DNA of 64,000 nt from the NCBI RefSeq assembly GCF_010093595.1, contig NW_022985437.1:2819809-2883808 (forward strand). The letters run 5' to 3'. The translations under genes and the position numbers were made by a program. The stretch comes from Mytilinidion resinicola. Its lineage: Eukaryota; Ascomycota; Dothideomycetes; Mytilinidiales; Mytilinidiaceae. Under the pieces are notes generated by a model that saw only the letters and a program-made list of their open reading frames with translations, did not search any database and was not told the DNA's origin. This document shows positions 11,465 to 21,399 of the stretch, piece after piece (positions within the stretch are counted from its first letter, which is position 1; each line of letters begins with the position of its first letter).

Positions 11465-12414
11465 ATGGAGTCCAACAAATCACCCCCAGAGATTCAGTTC
11501 GACAAAAACGGTTCACCGTTTCTACGCCTGCCCGCCCCGCACAACCACATCATCCTCACCCCACCCCGGCCAACAGACGGGCCCGCAATGATTGAGATGC
11601 ACAACGATCCCGCCATCTACATGACGCTGTTTTCGCCCCCGTTCCCGTTCACCCAGCGAAGCTTTGATGATTTCTACCCCATCATGTCCGGCACAACGCA
11701 GAAGGCGTGGGAAGAGTACCAAGAAGTCGTGAAGTGGAGGGAGCAGCGGGATCGAGCCATCGCGGAGGGCAAAGCGGTAGAAGGAAGAGAGAAGTGGGTG
11801 AGCGCGGGATTGCCGGTGACGTGTATTCGAGTGGCGAAGGGAGAGCCTACGGGGGAGGAGAAGATGTTGGGGGATTTCACGATCAAGAAGCGTCGATATG
11901 TGAGCATCAAGGATCTGGAGGCGAGGGCGGAGCGGAAGGGTGAGAACGATGGATGGCCGGCTGGTGATCCGAGAATCGAGTGGGAGCTTGGTTGTAAGTG
12001 CTGCATTATGTTTCTAGCTCGGCTGTTTTGGTCCTTCTCGCGTTCATTTCAATTTTTTGACTTCAAGCGGTCATTCCATCTTTTCATCTAAGTTTTATGC
12101 ATCCAAAATCTCTCCTAACTATTGATTCCTAACCGATCACTTCAGTCTACCTTTCCCCGACCCTCCACGGCCAAGGTATCATGCCCGCCGTCGTCCGCAC
12201 TATGACCGAGGCATTCTTCATTCCGTTCATGAACACACACCGCATCAGCGGCGGTTTCTTCATCCACAACCTCGCCAGTAGGAGAGTGTTTGAGAAGAAC
12301 GGCTATGTGTTCACAGGTGCCTTCCCTAATGTTTTCGAGATGCATGAGAGCAAGGCTGGCATCAAGGGGAAGATGATCGACTTGGGAATCATGGAGTGGA
12401 CTAGGCCGGAATGA
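11465..12414 (+). CDS. GNAT-family N-acetyltransferase (two exons)
   Basis: Exons 11465-11993 and 12146-12414 encode 265 residues. The 152-nt intron runs from GTAAGT to TTCAG, has a CTAAC-like branch site, and is phase 1. The protein starts MESNKSPPEIQFDKNG and has the RimJ/RimL-like layout of fungal GNAT proteins: an N-terminal strand with HNHIILTPPRPTDGPAMIEM, then after the splice LSPTLHGQGIMPAVVRTM, the acetyl-CoA-binding turn (Q/RxxGxG/A-like HGQGIM) at about residues 184-189. SGGFFIHNLASRRVFEKNGY is the typical 'N..S.rvleKlGF' strand-helix. Such enzymes transfer an acetyl group from acetyl-CoA to an amine; the substrate cannot be read from sequence. Transcribed divergently from the gene at 10146-11153 across about 310 bp. 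Confidence 0.85.
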
Positions 12415-12815
12415 TGTTGCTGCTTCTTCGGGTCTTTTCTCCTCCTCCTTGGGTTTCGGTTTAGAGTTTCTTTCCTTTGATTCGCGGCGCATAGGGGGCG
12501 GCTGCATCACGTGATTGGGGGCTGTACCTCGTGCCCACGGGCTGATGCATCTAGGCGCTTCGGTAAAGACTCTGAGAATGAAAAGTCCTTTTCTTCCAGT
12601 CTCAATTACTCAATTAAACTCCGTTCCTCGGATTTATAGTTCGACTATTATTGGACGAGAGGTCACGTGCTCCACGCGCTGCCTAGGTACCCCTGAAATG
12701 CGCAATCGCGCTAAGCCTTGCACTTATTCAATATTTACGCGTCGTCTCCACCAATCCTCACAACCATCGTCCCTCGATCGATCTACTATCCAATTGCACC
12801 TTAACAGTCGCAGCC
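12415..12815. other. intergenic, promoter side of the next gene
   Basis: About 400 bases between two genes on the plus strand. No further gene. The last bases (gtcgcagcc) give a good initiation context for the ATG at 12816. Confidence 0.4.
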
Positions 12816-13706
12816 ATGCCCAGAACGAAACAGGCTGCGCGCAGGAGGCCTCCGCCGAAACAGGCTGTGCGCGCGAGACCTTCAGGGGAGCACCTCGATA
12901 GCGATACCACAACAGAACCTGAAACCATACACGACGAACAATTCACACCGGACATAGGGTGGGGAGCATTGGCCCACGTGTCGGAAGAAGCGCCTGAAAT
13001 CCGCTACCTCATCGACGAATACTTTACCGAACACATGCCAAATTTCACTAGGGCGATACCAGAGGATGTGGTGGCGAGGCTGAAGCGCCGTGGGCCGGAT
13101 ATGACGGCGTACCGTGAGCTTTGGAGGAAGGAGATTGATATCGTGAAGAAACGAAGGGGGTGGAATGGGACTAGATGTACTATATTCGATAGCGAAGATG
13201 AGGGTGCTGCGGAAGTACGGCTTGCGAAGAAGAGGAAGTCGGATAATGTGGATGATTATGGAACTGTGGAGTCTATCGAGCTCCAGGAGAAGAGATTTCA
13301 AGACGCTTTTGCGGCTGGTATGAAGGCGGGGCAGCAGATACTGGTGCAGAGTGCTGTGTGTGAGAATTGCGAGCAGATATTTGATCGCGCGGGGAAGAGA
13401 ACGGCGAGGGAGTGCAAGTCTCATCCTGGTATGTGTCCATATCCTATACCACACAAGCTTCGGATGGATGCTGACGCATTACTAGGCTCATTGAAGATGA
13501 ACTCGTACGAGAAATTCTGGATTGACTTTCTACATCGCAACCCATCCTGTGAGAACTTTTCTCCAGAAAAATGTGGTGTCTCGCTCGACAACTATAGGTG
13601 GGACTGTTGCAACAAGAAGGGAAAGGCTGCGCCCTGTCGTACAGGATCGCACATCGAGCGAGTTCGCAAGTTCAAGTTTGTTCAGCCAGAATGGAAAGGC
13701 CTTTGA
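12816..13706 (+). CDS. CHORD-like Cys/His zinc-binding protein with H3-tail-like N-terminus
   Basis: Exons 12816-13428 and 13486-13706 encode 277 residues. The 57-nt intron (GTATGT..ACTAG, branch CTGAC) has no in-frame stop, so a single open frame also exists, but removing it joins HPG to SLKMNSYEKFW as in related modules. Cys182, Cys185, Cys200 and His203-Pro-Gly, then Trp243-x-Cys-Cys246 and Cys255-x2-Gly-x-His260, follow the CHORD order C-x2-C..C-x2-H-P-G..W-x-C-C..C-x2-G-x-H, though spacing is longer than in RAR1-type CHORDs. I therefore call it CHORD-like, not a proven CHORD. The N-terminus, MPRTKQAARR, closely resembles the start of histone H3. A bipartite-like KKR cluster lies near residues 111-141. 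Function unknown; a nuclear zinc protein is plausible. Confidence 0.7.
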   Translation: MPRTKQAARRRPPPKQAVRARPSGEHLDSDTTTEPETIHDEQFTPDIGWGALAHVSEEAPEIRYLIDEYFTEHMPNFTRAIPEDVVARLKRRGPDMTAYRELWRKEIDIVKKRRGWNGTRCTIFDSEDEGAAEVRLAKKRKSDNVDDYGTVESIELQEKRFQDAFAAGMKAGQQILVQSAVCENCEQIFDRAGKRTARECKSHPGMCPYPIPHKLRMDADALLGSLKMNSYEKFWIDFLHRNPSCENFSPEKCGVSLDNYRWDCCNKKGKAAPCRTGSHIERVRKFKFVQPEWKGL

Positions 13707-14092
13707 AGAAGTCGTCGTCCCGATGCATTTCTCTCGACAAGGGCAAATGGAAGCATCTGAAGCATGGCTAAGCAACTGTACATCCACAAATTCATGACGC
13801 GGTCTCAACGAACTGTCCAACATCACGTGCTCGCGCGTTTCCACGCCTCTGAATCGTACAATTCCAACGACGTTAAAGACTAACTAGCACCAAACGGCTT
13901 TCTCTCACGCGTCCGGTATTAACAACATCACTCCTCCAACCCGCCAATCTTGCTTGATACCCTGACAACCACCGTGGCCGAAACAATGCCCTGGCGGCCA
14001 CTGGCCAGACAATCATAAGTTGCGGCAAGCCGGCGGACCTCACGGCATCCATTCGAAAAGCGCTGGGCACTATCGCAAAATTCCAGGCCTTC

Positions 14093-14701
14093 GTGGCATC
14101 CGTCAACTCGGACGATCTGAGCTCGACAAATCCCAGAATACGAGGTACGAGGCAGTCTCTGTACTCCGCTGAACCCGCCTCGCCCGTAATTCGGTCCACA
14201 TTTGAAGTCACAAAGACTTCGCGCATGCAGCGTAATACAGACACGACTGCTTACCGTGCCTCGCTAGAGAAAGAGCGAGCAAAGTCAAGAAAAAGAAAGT
14301 GTGCGGCTAGGGTAGCGGATCATCCTGAAGGTGAGCTACACCGTGCATCTTCGTATCCTACCACAGGTGTGCGAGAACAGCGTAGACAAGCTCTGCATAA
14401 GTTGGACCAGTAGGATAAGTACACATCCGCGTTTGCAGCTGGCCTAGAAGCCGGCCAAGGAACATTCATTCTGCAGAAATTGCGAAGAGCAGTTCGATCG
14501 CGAGGCAGAGCAGAGGGAGGAGGGGTGTAGATATCACCCCGGTATAGCACATCTACATCTCATACGTGGTAGGCCAGGAGGGCTAACGTGGTAGTATATG
14601 CTTTGGAGGTTGATTGGGGCCATGAGTACTGGATCGAGCGTCGTGATGAGTATTGTGACCATTATTCGCCAGAGGGGTATGATGCGACGCTTGTTAAGTA
14701 G
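14093..14701 (+). pseudogene. decayed third copy of the CHORD-like family
   Basis: Plus-strand sequence contains family landmarks in order but in different frames. QRRQALHKLDQ is followed by an in-frame TAG (14411-14413), then SAFAAGLEAGQG, matching DAFAAGMKAGQQ of the gene at 12816. A frame change leads to CRNCEEQFDREAEQ and GCRYHPG, the same C-x2-C..C-x2-H-P-G half-module. An intron at the conserved position (GTATAG..GGTAG with a CTAAC branch site) would join to YALEVDWGHEYWIE and EYCDHYSPEGYD, ending at TAG 14699-14701. A stop codon plus a frameshift make it non-functional as written. It lies 390 bp downstream of the intact paralogue in the same orientation, as expected for a tandem duplicate. 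The upstream limit is uncertain. Confidence 0.6.
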
Positions 14702-14792
14702 TTCTAGAACTGCGCTAAAAGAACGGAAGAAGCCGGCGTTGTCATCAAGGGTTTCATGTTGAGCGAGTCAACAAAGTTCGTAGATTCATTCA

Positions 14793-15817
14793 GCTGAATT
14801 TCGTACGAAAAGCGGACGGTGTTGTTGAGGTCTTGGATTCTAGTGTGGTGGGCTTTATATCCCGTTGTAGCTTTCAGCGATGTACCGGGCCCGCCAGACG
14901 GGCCTATGAAGCTACCAAAAAGCAAATACAATAGCTTCACGATGGGGTCTTTATTGTCTTGCGAGCTGAATTTCCATGAAAGCAGGACGGCGTTGGAGAG
15001 GTCTTGAATTCCGGTGTAGTAAGCTTTACATCCCGTTGTAGCTCTCGGTGCTGCGCTGGGCCACGCCAGACGGGCTTACAAAGCTAGCAAAAGTAAACAA
15101 TGTAACTCGAAAAGAAAATCTTGGTTTCCTTCAAAGCTGAATTAGTAGAAGAACTGAATGGTGTTGAAGAGGCCTTGGCTTTCGGGTCAGGAAACATCAC
15201 TTCCTGTTTTGAGTTTTTGAATACCTTGAAGGACTAATGACAGCAGCATAATACTTGCAATATGAACTCGTACAGTGTGAAATTGAGGAAGTCATTGGCG
15301 TTCGAGCTAAACTTCGTAATGGAACTGCTTAGTGTTGTCGTGGTTCTAATTTCCATGGTAGGAGATGTTACCTTGCGTTTTCTTATCTCTACCATATTAG
15401 AGGACTACAGACGGCGCCATAAAGCTAGAAAATACATCTTAGATATGACAAAAACAAGAACCCGTTGCTTTACAGGCTGTTTTCCGCAGGGAAGGTGGCC
15501 GGCACCGTCGCCATCCTGAAATCCACTGCGCCAGCGTTTGCATCATGTTGTCTTTTTCACCATACATCAGAGGGCCACAAACGCCGCCATGGAGCTCCCA
15601 AAGCAGGTCCAAATGAGATAGCAGTTGAATTACCTGCGTCTTGTTAGCTGATTTTAGTATAGAGAGCCGCCAGACTTGGAGCGGTCCTGAAATCGACTCT
15701 GGCAAACGTGACATCCTGTTTTCATATTTTTAGTACATTAGAAGGAAGCCAAACGATATGATGAAGATAGTAAGCAGAGAGTAATGGTTGTGCTATCCAG
15801 CTGGGCGTCAGGTTCTG
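14793..15817 (+). repeat. diverged tandem array, period about 171 bp, six units
   Basis: Units begin near 14793, 14965, 15136, 15305, 15476 and 15647 (intervals 172, 171, 169, 171, 171). Units 1 and 2 are the most alike: both carry 'gctgaattt', 'gacgg.gttg..gaggtcttg', 'ttacatcccgttgtagct'-type and 'cgccagacgggc' blocks in order. Later units keep only parts of these. No open frame runs through the units. A second block of the same family lies at about 19920-20230 on the opposite strand. Confidence 0.75.
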
Positions 15818-16429
15818 CTATAAAACAAGATACCTCCTAGCTAGTCTATTGTCTAAGGCTTCATATTCAGTGTGCGAAGTGCTGTAACCCGGTTCTAAAG
15901 TCGCCCTGCCCTGGAGACCTCCTAACAGCGCTACCATGACAACATACTGCAATATAACAGCTTAAGATTACCACCCTATTGACTTTCATTAAACGGTAGA
16001 GTAGGTGTTCGCACGTCTCAATATGCATGGTCTCATTTAACACTTTTTAATGTAGCATTTGTATTTGAACTTTTGAGTGAATTAGGAGCTTTCCAACGAT
16101 ATCAAGAGGAGAGCAAACGCCGCCATCTACCGCCGCGATATCTAGTCTACTCCAAGTATGCCGCTGAAAACCTTTTGTACATGCAAACCATCCTCTCACC
16201 CCCCAATCCACAACCCGTCATCTCTCCACTTTTGATCACCCCCTCCAACCGCTTGACCTTCCTCGATGTGTTCTTGTACTCTGCAATATGTCGGACCTAG
16301 TGCACTCTTGAACCCGCTAGGCCACCACAAACACCATCCACTACGCTCCAAAAGACCAATATCCCCAGCACGAATCCCATCTTCTTGTCCACTAGCACCA
16401 ACACAGCACCTCAGATCTCGACCACTTCT
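15818..16429. other. intergenic, no gene seen
   Basis: About 600 bases between the array and the split gene. Some array-like phrases persist near 16080-16130, but no full unit and no gene are recognised. Confidence 0.35.
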
Positions 16430-17369
16430 TCAAGCCTCTAGCGCGAAGAATACGTGTTTGACGATGCGCTGGATGGTGCGCCCCAGCTGCACCTGCTTCG
16501 CCCCCTCTGGGAGGCTCCGAATCCACTGCTGAACGTGTGGATCCCAGCTCCAGTCCCAAAACTGCTGAGCTTGGCGATGTAGTGGGTTCTGCTGTGCCAT
16601 CGCAGCATCGAGCTGTTCAAGTGCGAGAATCAGGGTACTGAGATGTTGAAGTCGGTTATGGAAAACTCCCTGGTATCTCTCTCCACTCGGGTTGTAACAG
16701 CTACAACCTAGGATCAACAACTCATACGGTTCACGGTCACCTACGTACAGACTTGGAGTTGCTGGCATAGTAGCTGCCTACATGCCTAGCCAGTTACAAC
16801 TTCTACAGAGAGGGGTTGGGGTACGGTGGCCTACCCTGCCTAATGCTGCCTACTGCTGCCTCCAATTAGTGCTTCTGCCTATGCATACAGTCACTTCCTA
16901 CGTAGTATATAGTTTGGCCTTCGGGCCCCCGAAATAAGACAGAGTTCACATCAATTTTCAACCTGAGTTCTCCATCTCTCACTAGCTGGTTCACGACCGT
17001 ATGATTCCCAGCAGGAGCCCAACGAGCCTTTGCGCGACTCAAGGCTTCCCTGGCTTGACTGAACGGGTGGTAGAGATCGCCTGGGTTGATATCCCCAGGG
17101 AACACGCTAGAGTGGAAGATGTGGGCGAGGTGGGTGCGATTCGCGACGGTTGTCTGCGCACTGGTCCTGGCGGTAGGGTGTACCTTCCAGTATCTGACGC
17201 CCAGATGCCTGTACTCGTCGTCGTCATTTCTGAGACTTCTCTCTAAGGATTCGACGTAGTCAAAGAACAGTTTAGTTCTATCGCGGTTGGAGATGTGAGC
17301 GGGGGTGAGGGCGTTCGTGGGGATCTGTTGGGGAGCCTCCCAAGGCAGTGTGGGACCGGGAACAGACAT
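16430..17369 (-). pseudogene. conserved hypothetical gene split by a small element
   Basis: Paralogue of the intact gene at 40760-41464. The 5' part (17369-16969) has RTKLFFDYVESLERSLRN, DDDEYRHLGVRYWKV and a ..LSRAKARWAPAG segment. The 3' part (16684-16430) has LSTLILALEQLDAAMAQQN, WDPHVQQWIRSLPEGAKQ and LGRTIQRIVKHVF. These align in order to RMRVDSIDYFLRDDEDHFRALGV.., LERLVVAIERIESTMGRND, VDERVREWVSSLPETAQQ and LGLSMDRIVTNLF of the paralogue (segments abbreviated). A 284-bp element (16685-16968) plus one 5-bp duplication separates the halves; removing these 289 bp restores one 216-residue frame. The present 5' frame instead reads into the element and stops at 16866. The protein looks alpha-helical and belongs to no domain I recognise. 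Confidence 0.8.
16685..16968 (-). mobile_element. small inverted-repeat element, copy D (284 bp)
   Basis: Starts ACTCGGGTTG and ends CAACCTGAGT, with perfect 5-bp flanking repeats TCTCC (16680-16684 and 16969-16973). Its left end shares 'ctacaacctaggatcaacaa' with copy B and its right end shares the 'gagttcacatcaatttt' block; the roughly 200-bp interior is unlike the other copies. It lies inside the coding region of the gene at 16430-17369. No coding capacity. Confidence 0.88.
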
Positions 17370-17849
17370 GGTCGTGGAGTATTGAGGCTTTTGTTTTCGA
17401 AGAATAGAGTTTTGAAGGGTTGGATTTGTCGATGCGTCGCTATCTGCGGTGTGAAGCTGCTGAGGAGGTGCTTCATTTTGCTACCATCTAACACACAACA
17501 CAGTCTACCGAAGCGAGCGGACCCACAGTGATCTTAGTCATCATTTGCTGCTCGTGTTCGACTCCCAGCTCACCAAATCTAGGTCAGTGCTGCTTCGCTG
17601 TTCGTGGAATAATGAAAAGAGCTAGAAAAATCTAACCAAATAATAGAAGCACGTTGAATCTTTCCTCTCAGTCCTTCTACACCTAGGCTCTCATGTCTGC
17701 TCGGCGCCTGCAACTCCCAATCTCGTTAGAGCAAACCCGTCAGCATACAGCGCCATAGTAGTATACTTCCCTTCCCGCTCCACGACAGACCAAAGCAGTG
17801 ACATCTCGGTGTCTAGCCCAACCCAGCCCCAACCCCAGCCCCTGATAGC
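17370..17849. other. intergenic, no gene seen
   Basis: About 480 bases: promoter side of the split gene and leader of the decayed gene that follows. The open frames here are antisense shadows. Confidence 0.4.
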
Positions 17850-19788
17850 ATGTACGCATCCTACGACGATGGCTTCACAGTCTTCCTCGGCGAAGACCTC
17901 GCCGGCTCTGTCAAGAACGTTTTCAACAACCAGTGCTCCAACCCCGCAGATGCCGCGTGCGTCACAGCCACGATAGACCCCGGGCGCGTTCCCTGCAACC
18001 GCTGCTATGGAAAAACGAGCATTGCGGTGGCGATGGCGCAGGCCATTGAAAAGATCTCGAAAGACCCTTTTCTACTCGTCATCGTTGCAGCAGAGCTGCC
18101 CTATCTGTGGAACTAGCTCCAGTAAGACGAGAAGGCGCTCAGCACCATCTCCATCCACATTCCCGTGGCGCAGACGAGCGCAGTCGCTGATATGAGCGTC
18201 AACTTCGACGGCGTGTTTGAGTACGCGTCTATCACAGGCGTACCCGGTATGTCCCTTTCGCTCCTTGATCAAGAATGAAGGCTAATTGATAACCTAGGGG
18301 CTGCCATTACGGCCGAGACGCAACCAACTCCCGCTCCCGAGTAGGTGACAATGGCCGAATATGCGTCCAACTACTTACCAGCCTCGTGCGCTCTAGTCAA
18401 CTGCCGAGCCTCACGAAAGCAGACAATGGCGACCACAACATCCACCTCCCTGAAGACTTCGCCAACAATGTGAACAATACCCTCAGCGGAGTCGTTTGCA
18501 AGCGCGACCTCAATAACGCGACAAAGCGCAAGCTCGGAGCCTGGCTGCCCGGGAAAAAGCTGATTGCGTCGCTATAGGCGGCGAAGCCATATTAGCCGCA
18601 GCTCAACCTGGGGATGCCCTCGCCGCGACCATCTTCGTAGCTGTTGCATTCCCCGTGGCCGAAAACGCGGATCTGGTACGAGCGCTCACCCAAGTGCGGA
18701 ACTACGGCCGGACGTGTTTCTTCGCCGCGGCTGGGCTCGCTGGAGATGGCTTGACAGCAGCCGTCGACACCATCGTGGATTGGGCGACTTGGTTGGCGTG
18801 GCTGGACTTCGAGGCTGGCATTAACATTGCCGCTGACATCGCAGAAAATCAGAACCCAGGCAAAGAGGAAGGGAATAATGGCCCCGCAGAGGACGTGAAG
18901 CCGTATTGTACGAACTGAGGCGGTAATGCGGGGGGAGGGAAGTGTGTTAGTGTTAGTACTACCCTGCCCATCAGTATACACGCTGGAAGAACAAAGCTAA
19001 CACGTTCTAGCATCCCTTTGGGACAATACAAAGAGTACGCGTCTCGCTCCAAAAGCCCATAACTACTACTAACAAACCCAGCTGCGACTGCTACCTCGAC
19101 GAAACCCTAGAATACGGCCCCGTCTGGCCCGCCAGCACCGAAAACGCCTTCCAGACCTCTTCGCCCTGGCCACCTTCGAGCTGCCCGCCCAAAACGGCCA
19201 CGCGGGGCTGGTATACTACAGCCAAGACGGGGGCTGGGTGCAAGGGTCCAAAGTCACAGACTGGGCGCCGGGCTACTACAGCAGCAGTAAGACGCCCGAC
19301 GAGTTCCACATCGAGCCCGACGAGTTCTCGGCGACCGCATCAAAGGCGACTGGGACGATCCGGATGAGCCGAACCAGACGTGTATGGATGCGTTCACGCT
19401 GCTGGTGGATGCGGGATGCGTGCGCGGGGGGGTTCGTTCCCGGATGGGACGCGCTTTGGGGGGTCGTACACGGACTTGGATACCGGGATTGAGTACACTT
19501 TTAATGGGCTGCATCCGTTGAGTGAGTTGACGGTGGCGCCGAAACCGGCGGATTTAATTGTAATTGTGGGGGGTCGGGTTGCTCGATGTATGTGCATCGA
19601 GAAACTTCCGTTGGTTTTGAGTGTGGTTGCTGACTTCTGAAAAGTGATAGCATGGCGTGCTGCGCAGATGGGAGCTGCGTGTGCCACTACAGGGAGGCTG
19701 GGTGTGCAGACGAGGATCCTACGTGTTGCGCGAGTGGAACGTGTGCGCCGTTGCCGAGTCGTAAGAAGTCGAGGAGGAGTATGTTTTA
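17850..19788 (+). pseudogene. decayed multi-exon gene with Cys-rich C-terminal tail
   Basis: A row of plus-strand coding-like segments in shifting frames. It opens with MYASYDDGFTVFLGEDLAGS to YLWN (17850-18113), hits TAG and TAA four codons apart, then continues in the same frame with TSAVADMSVNFDGVFEYASI and a plausible intron (GTATGT..ACCTAG near 18248-18299). Further segments are NIHLPEDFANNVNN (about 18440), DGLTAAVDTIVDWATWL (about 18750), GLVYYSQDGGWVQGSKVTDW (about 19210) and GGSYTDLDTGIEYTFNGL (about 19460). It ends in a Cys-rich tail, CCADGSCVCHY to DPTCCASGTCAPLPS, stopping at 19788. At least two stops and several frame changes argue for a pseudogene, but unrecognised introns could explain some. 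I do not recognise the family; a secreted protein is suggested only by the Cys-rich tail. Confidence 0.45.
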
Positions 19789-19909
19789 GATTTCATGATA
19801 GCAAAAGTATTGTATTGCTTGGAGACATATCGTCTTTAGCGATAGTTCTTCATAAATCGCGCTTAAGTGAGCCATCACCTCTTAGATCGCCCTCCTCATT
19901 CTTTCAGCT

Positions 19910-20230
19910 CGTAAACAATGAAAATCTCCTTGTGACGCTTTTTAATTTCCTTTTGCTAGCTACGTAACCCTGTCTGGCGTGGCTCAGCACATCACAGCCG
20001 GATGTGAAGCCCACCGCACTGGAATCCAAAACCTCTCCAACACCGCCCAGTTCTTCTGCTGAATTTAACTTGTAACGCAATCGCGACATTACTTTGTTGG
20101 CTTTTGCCAGATTAGTAACCTGTCCAGCGTGGCCCAGCACATCACTGAGAGCCACAGCGGGATATAACCCTCGCTATGCTGGAATCCAAGACCTCTCCAG
20201 CACTAACTGATTCCATCCCGTCACAATTGA
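19910..20230 (-). repeat. two units of the 14.8-kb array family, inverted, period 160 bp
   Basis: On the minus strand two units show 'gagaggt(c/t)ttggattcca', 'gtgctg(g/a)gccacgc' and 'agctagcaaaag' in the same order as the 171-bp array. The marker 'ggaatccaa' recurs at 20021 and 20181, 160 bp apart. The first unit overlaps the 3' end of the open frame at 20174-20521. Confidence 0.65.
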
Positions 20231-20521
20231 ATTAACCGCAATCTCGGTATAGGGCGTAGCCTCCAATTTATCCTTTAAGTAGACATACCATCCATGTAGA
20301 TCGCAGGCTAAAAGGCGGGCATACAAGATCGTGTCATGACCATTTCCGAAGCCCTCTTTTGTGCAACATAAACCCGGAAGCCAGTCCACTAGATCGAATA
20401 CAGCCTCGCGGAAGTCCTCTATTCGGGGAGGATGGGTGTACCTGGGAGGAGCAAGATTTTTGCTAACCCGTATTCCGAAAAGATTCAAAAATGGAGATGG
20501 TTGAGACGCTTCTTGGGACAT
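20174..20521 (-). CDS. hypothetical protein, 115 residues
   Basis: An open minus-strand frame of 115 residues. It begins MSQEASQPSPFLNLFGIRVS and contains DFREAVFDLVDWLPGLCC and a Tyr/Trp-rich segment (LLACDLHGWYVYLKDKLEA). I see no signal peptide, membrane helix or known motif. The last roughly 15 codons (NQLVLERSWIPA) are read from array sequence also present at 14.8 kb, so the original 3' end may have been replaced by the array. It could be a truncated gene or a chance frame. Confidence 0.3.
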   Translation of the reverse strand: MSQEASQPSPFLNLFGIRVSKNLAPPRYTHPPRIEDFREAVFDLVDWLPGLCCTKEGFGNGHDTILYARLLACDLHGWYVYLKDKLEATPYTEIAVNSIVTGWNQLVLERSWIPA

Positions 20522-20949
20522 ACAGAAAACGATGTTTAATACCGGTTTACTGGATCATATGGATTCGAAAAACTAACTTCTTTTCGGTGCGGATGGTAAG
20601 GTATGAGATGCTCGAATAACCTAAAAGCCAGAACGACGGGATGTAAAGACTATATGACTCCATATATAGGCCAGCACAAACAGACGACGTCCTTCCTCGC
20701 AATCAAGGTGTTTATTAATAGCAAACCGCCTCTGCAGTTCTAATACGCCCTTGAGGGCCCCAGTATTTTTCTAATGCAGTCAAGCTGCACTGATCTGAAG
20801 ACCCTTTTATAGGTAGCAAACTCGTCTTATTCGAACTACTGCCTCTTCATCCCTATCTCTAGACCACGATCTATCCTCCGCAAAAAGTCCTCTTGTTGGT
20901 CAAAGGCTCCTCCTTCCATGCCTATCCGTCCCACCACCTTCAACCACAG
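20522..20949. other. intergenic, no gene seen
   Basis: About 430 bases between two minus-strand frames. No coding or RNA feature recognised. Confidence 0.4.
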
Positions 20950-21399
20950 CTAATCAAGCAAACCCCGTGAGAAAATTTCCATCCATTCACGTTCTTTCTC
21001 GCTCGGCTTATCTGCGGCACGTCTGGCAGCTTCTTGCTCAGCCCTATCGGCAGCGTTTCTGGCTTCGCGCGTGGCCGCTCGCATGTTTGCTCTTGATCTT
21101 AGGACGTTGGATAGACGGGGCTGCGGGCATGACAGAGGCGTTGAGGCGGCTTTGGTGACGGCAGTTGGTTCTGTTTTCTCGGCGGCGGTGGGTTGGTATG
21201 CAGGTGGAGGTGGAGGAGGAGCGGCTGCGGCGGCGGAGGCTGGAGGCGGAGATGTAGGAGCGACGACAGCAGCGGAGACTGGAGGCTCGACGGGTCGGCC
21301 ATAGACGCCATCTAGGAGGTTGAGGTGTGCCTCGAAGTCCAACGCGCGTGCCCACTGCGAGAGGTCGAGAGGGTTGGGTTGGGGTGGAGGTGGAGACAT
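20950..21399 (-). CDS. Pro/Ala-rich protein with charged helical C-terminus
   Basis: I start this 149-residue minus-strand frame at the ATG at 21399, giving MSPPPPQPNPLDLSQWARAL; the frame stays open upstream to 21627 but that part looks like leader sequence. The middle (about residues 38-75) is low-complexity Pro/Ala (SAAVVAPTSPPPASAAAAAPPPPPP). The C-terminal 50 residues are Ala/Arg/Glu-rich and predicted helical (RANMRAATREARNAADRAEQ, then KPSEKEREWMEIFSRGLLD). Codon usage is GC-rich, unlike the AT-rich flanks, which supports real coding. No domain is recognised. It may be a small disordered adaptor-like protein; that is a guess. Confidence 0.45.
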   Translation of the reverse strand: MSPPPPQPNPLDLSQWARALDFEAHLNLLDGVYGRPVEPPVSAAVVAPTSPPPASAAAAAPPPPPPAYQPTAAEKTEPTAVTKAASTPLSCPQPRLSNVLRSRANMRAATREARNAADRAEQEAARRAADKPSEKEREWMEIFSRGLLD

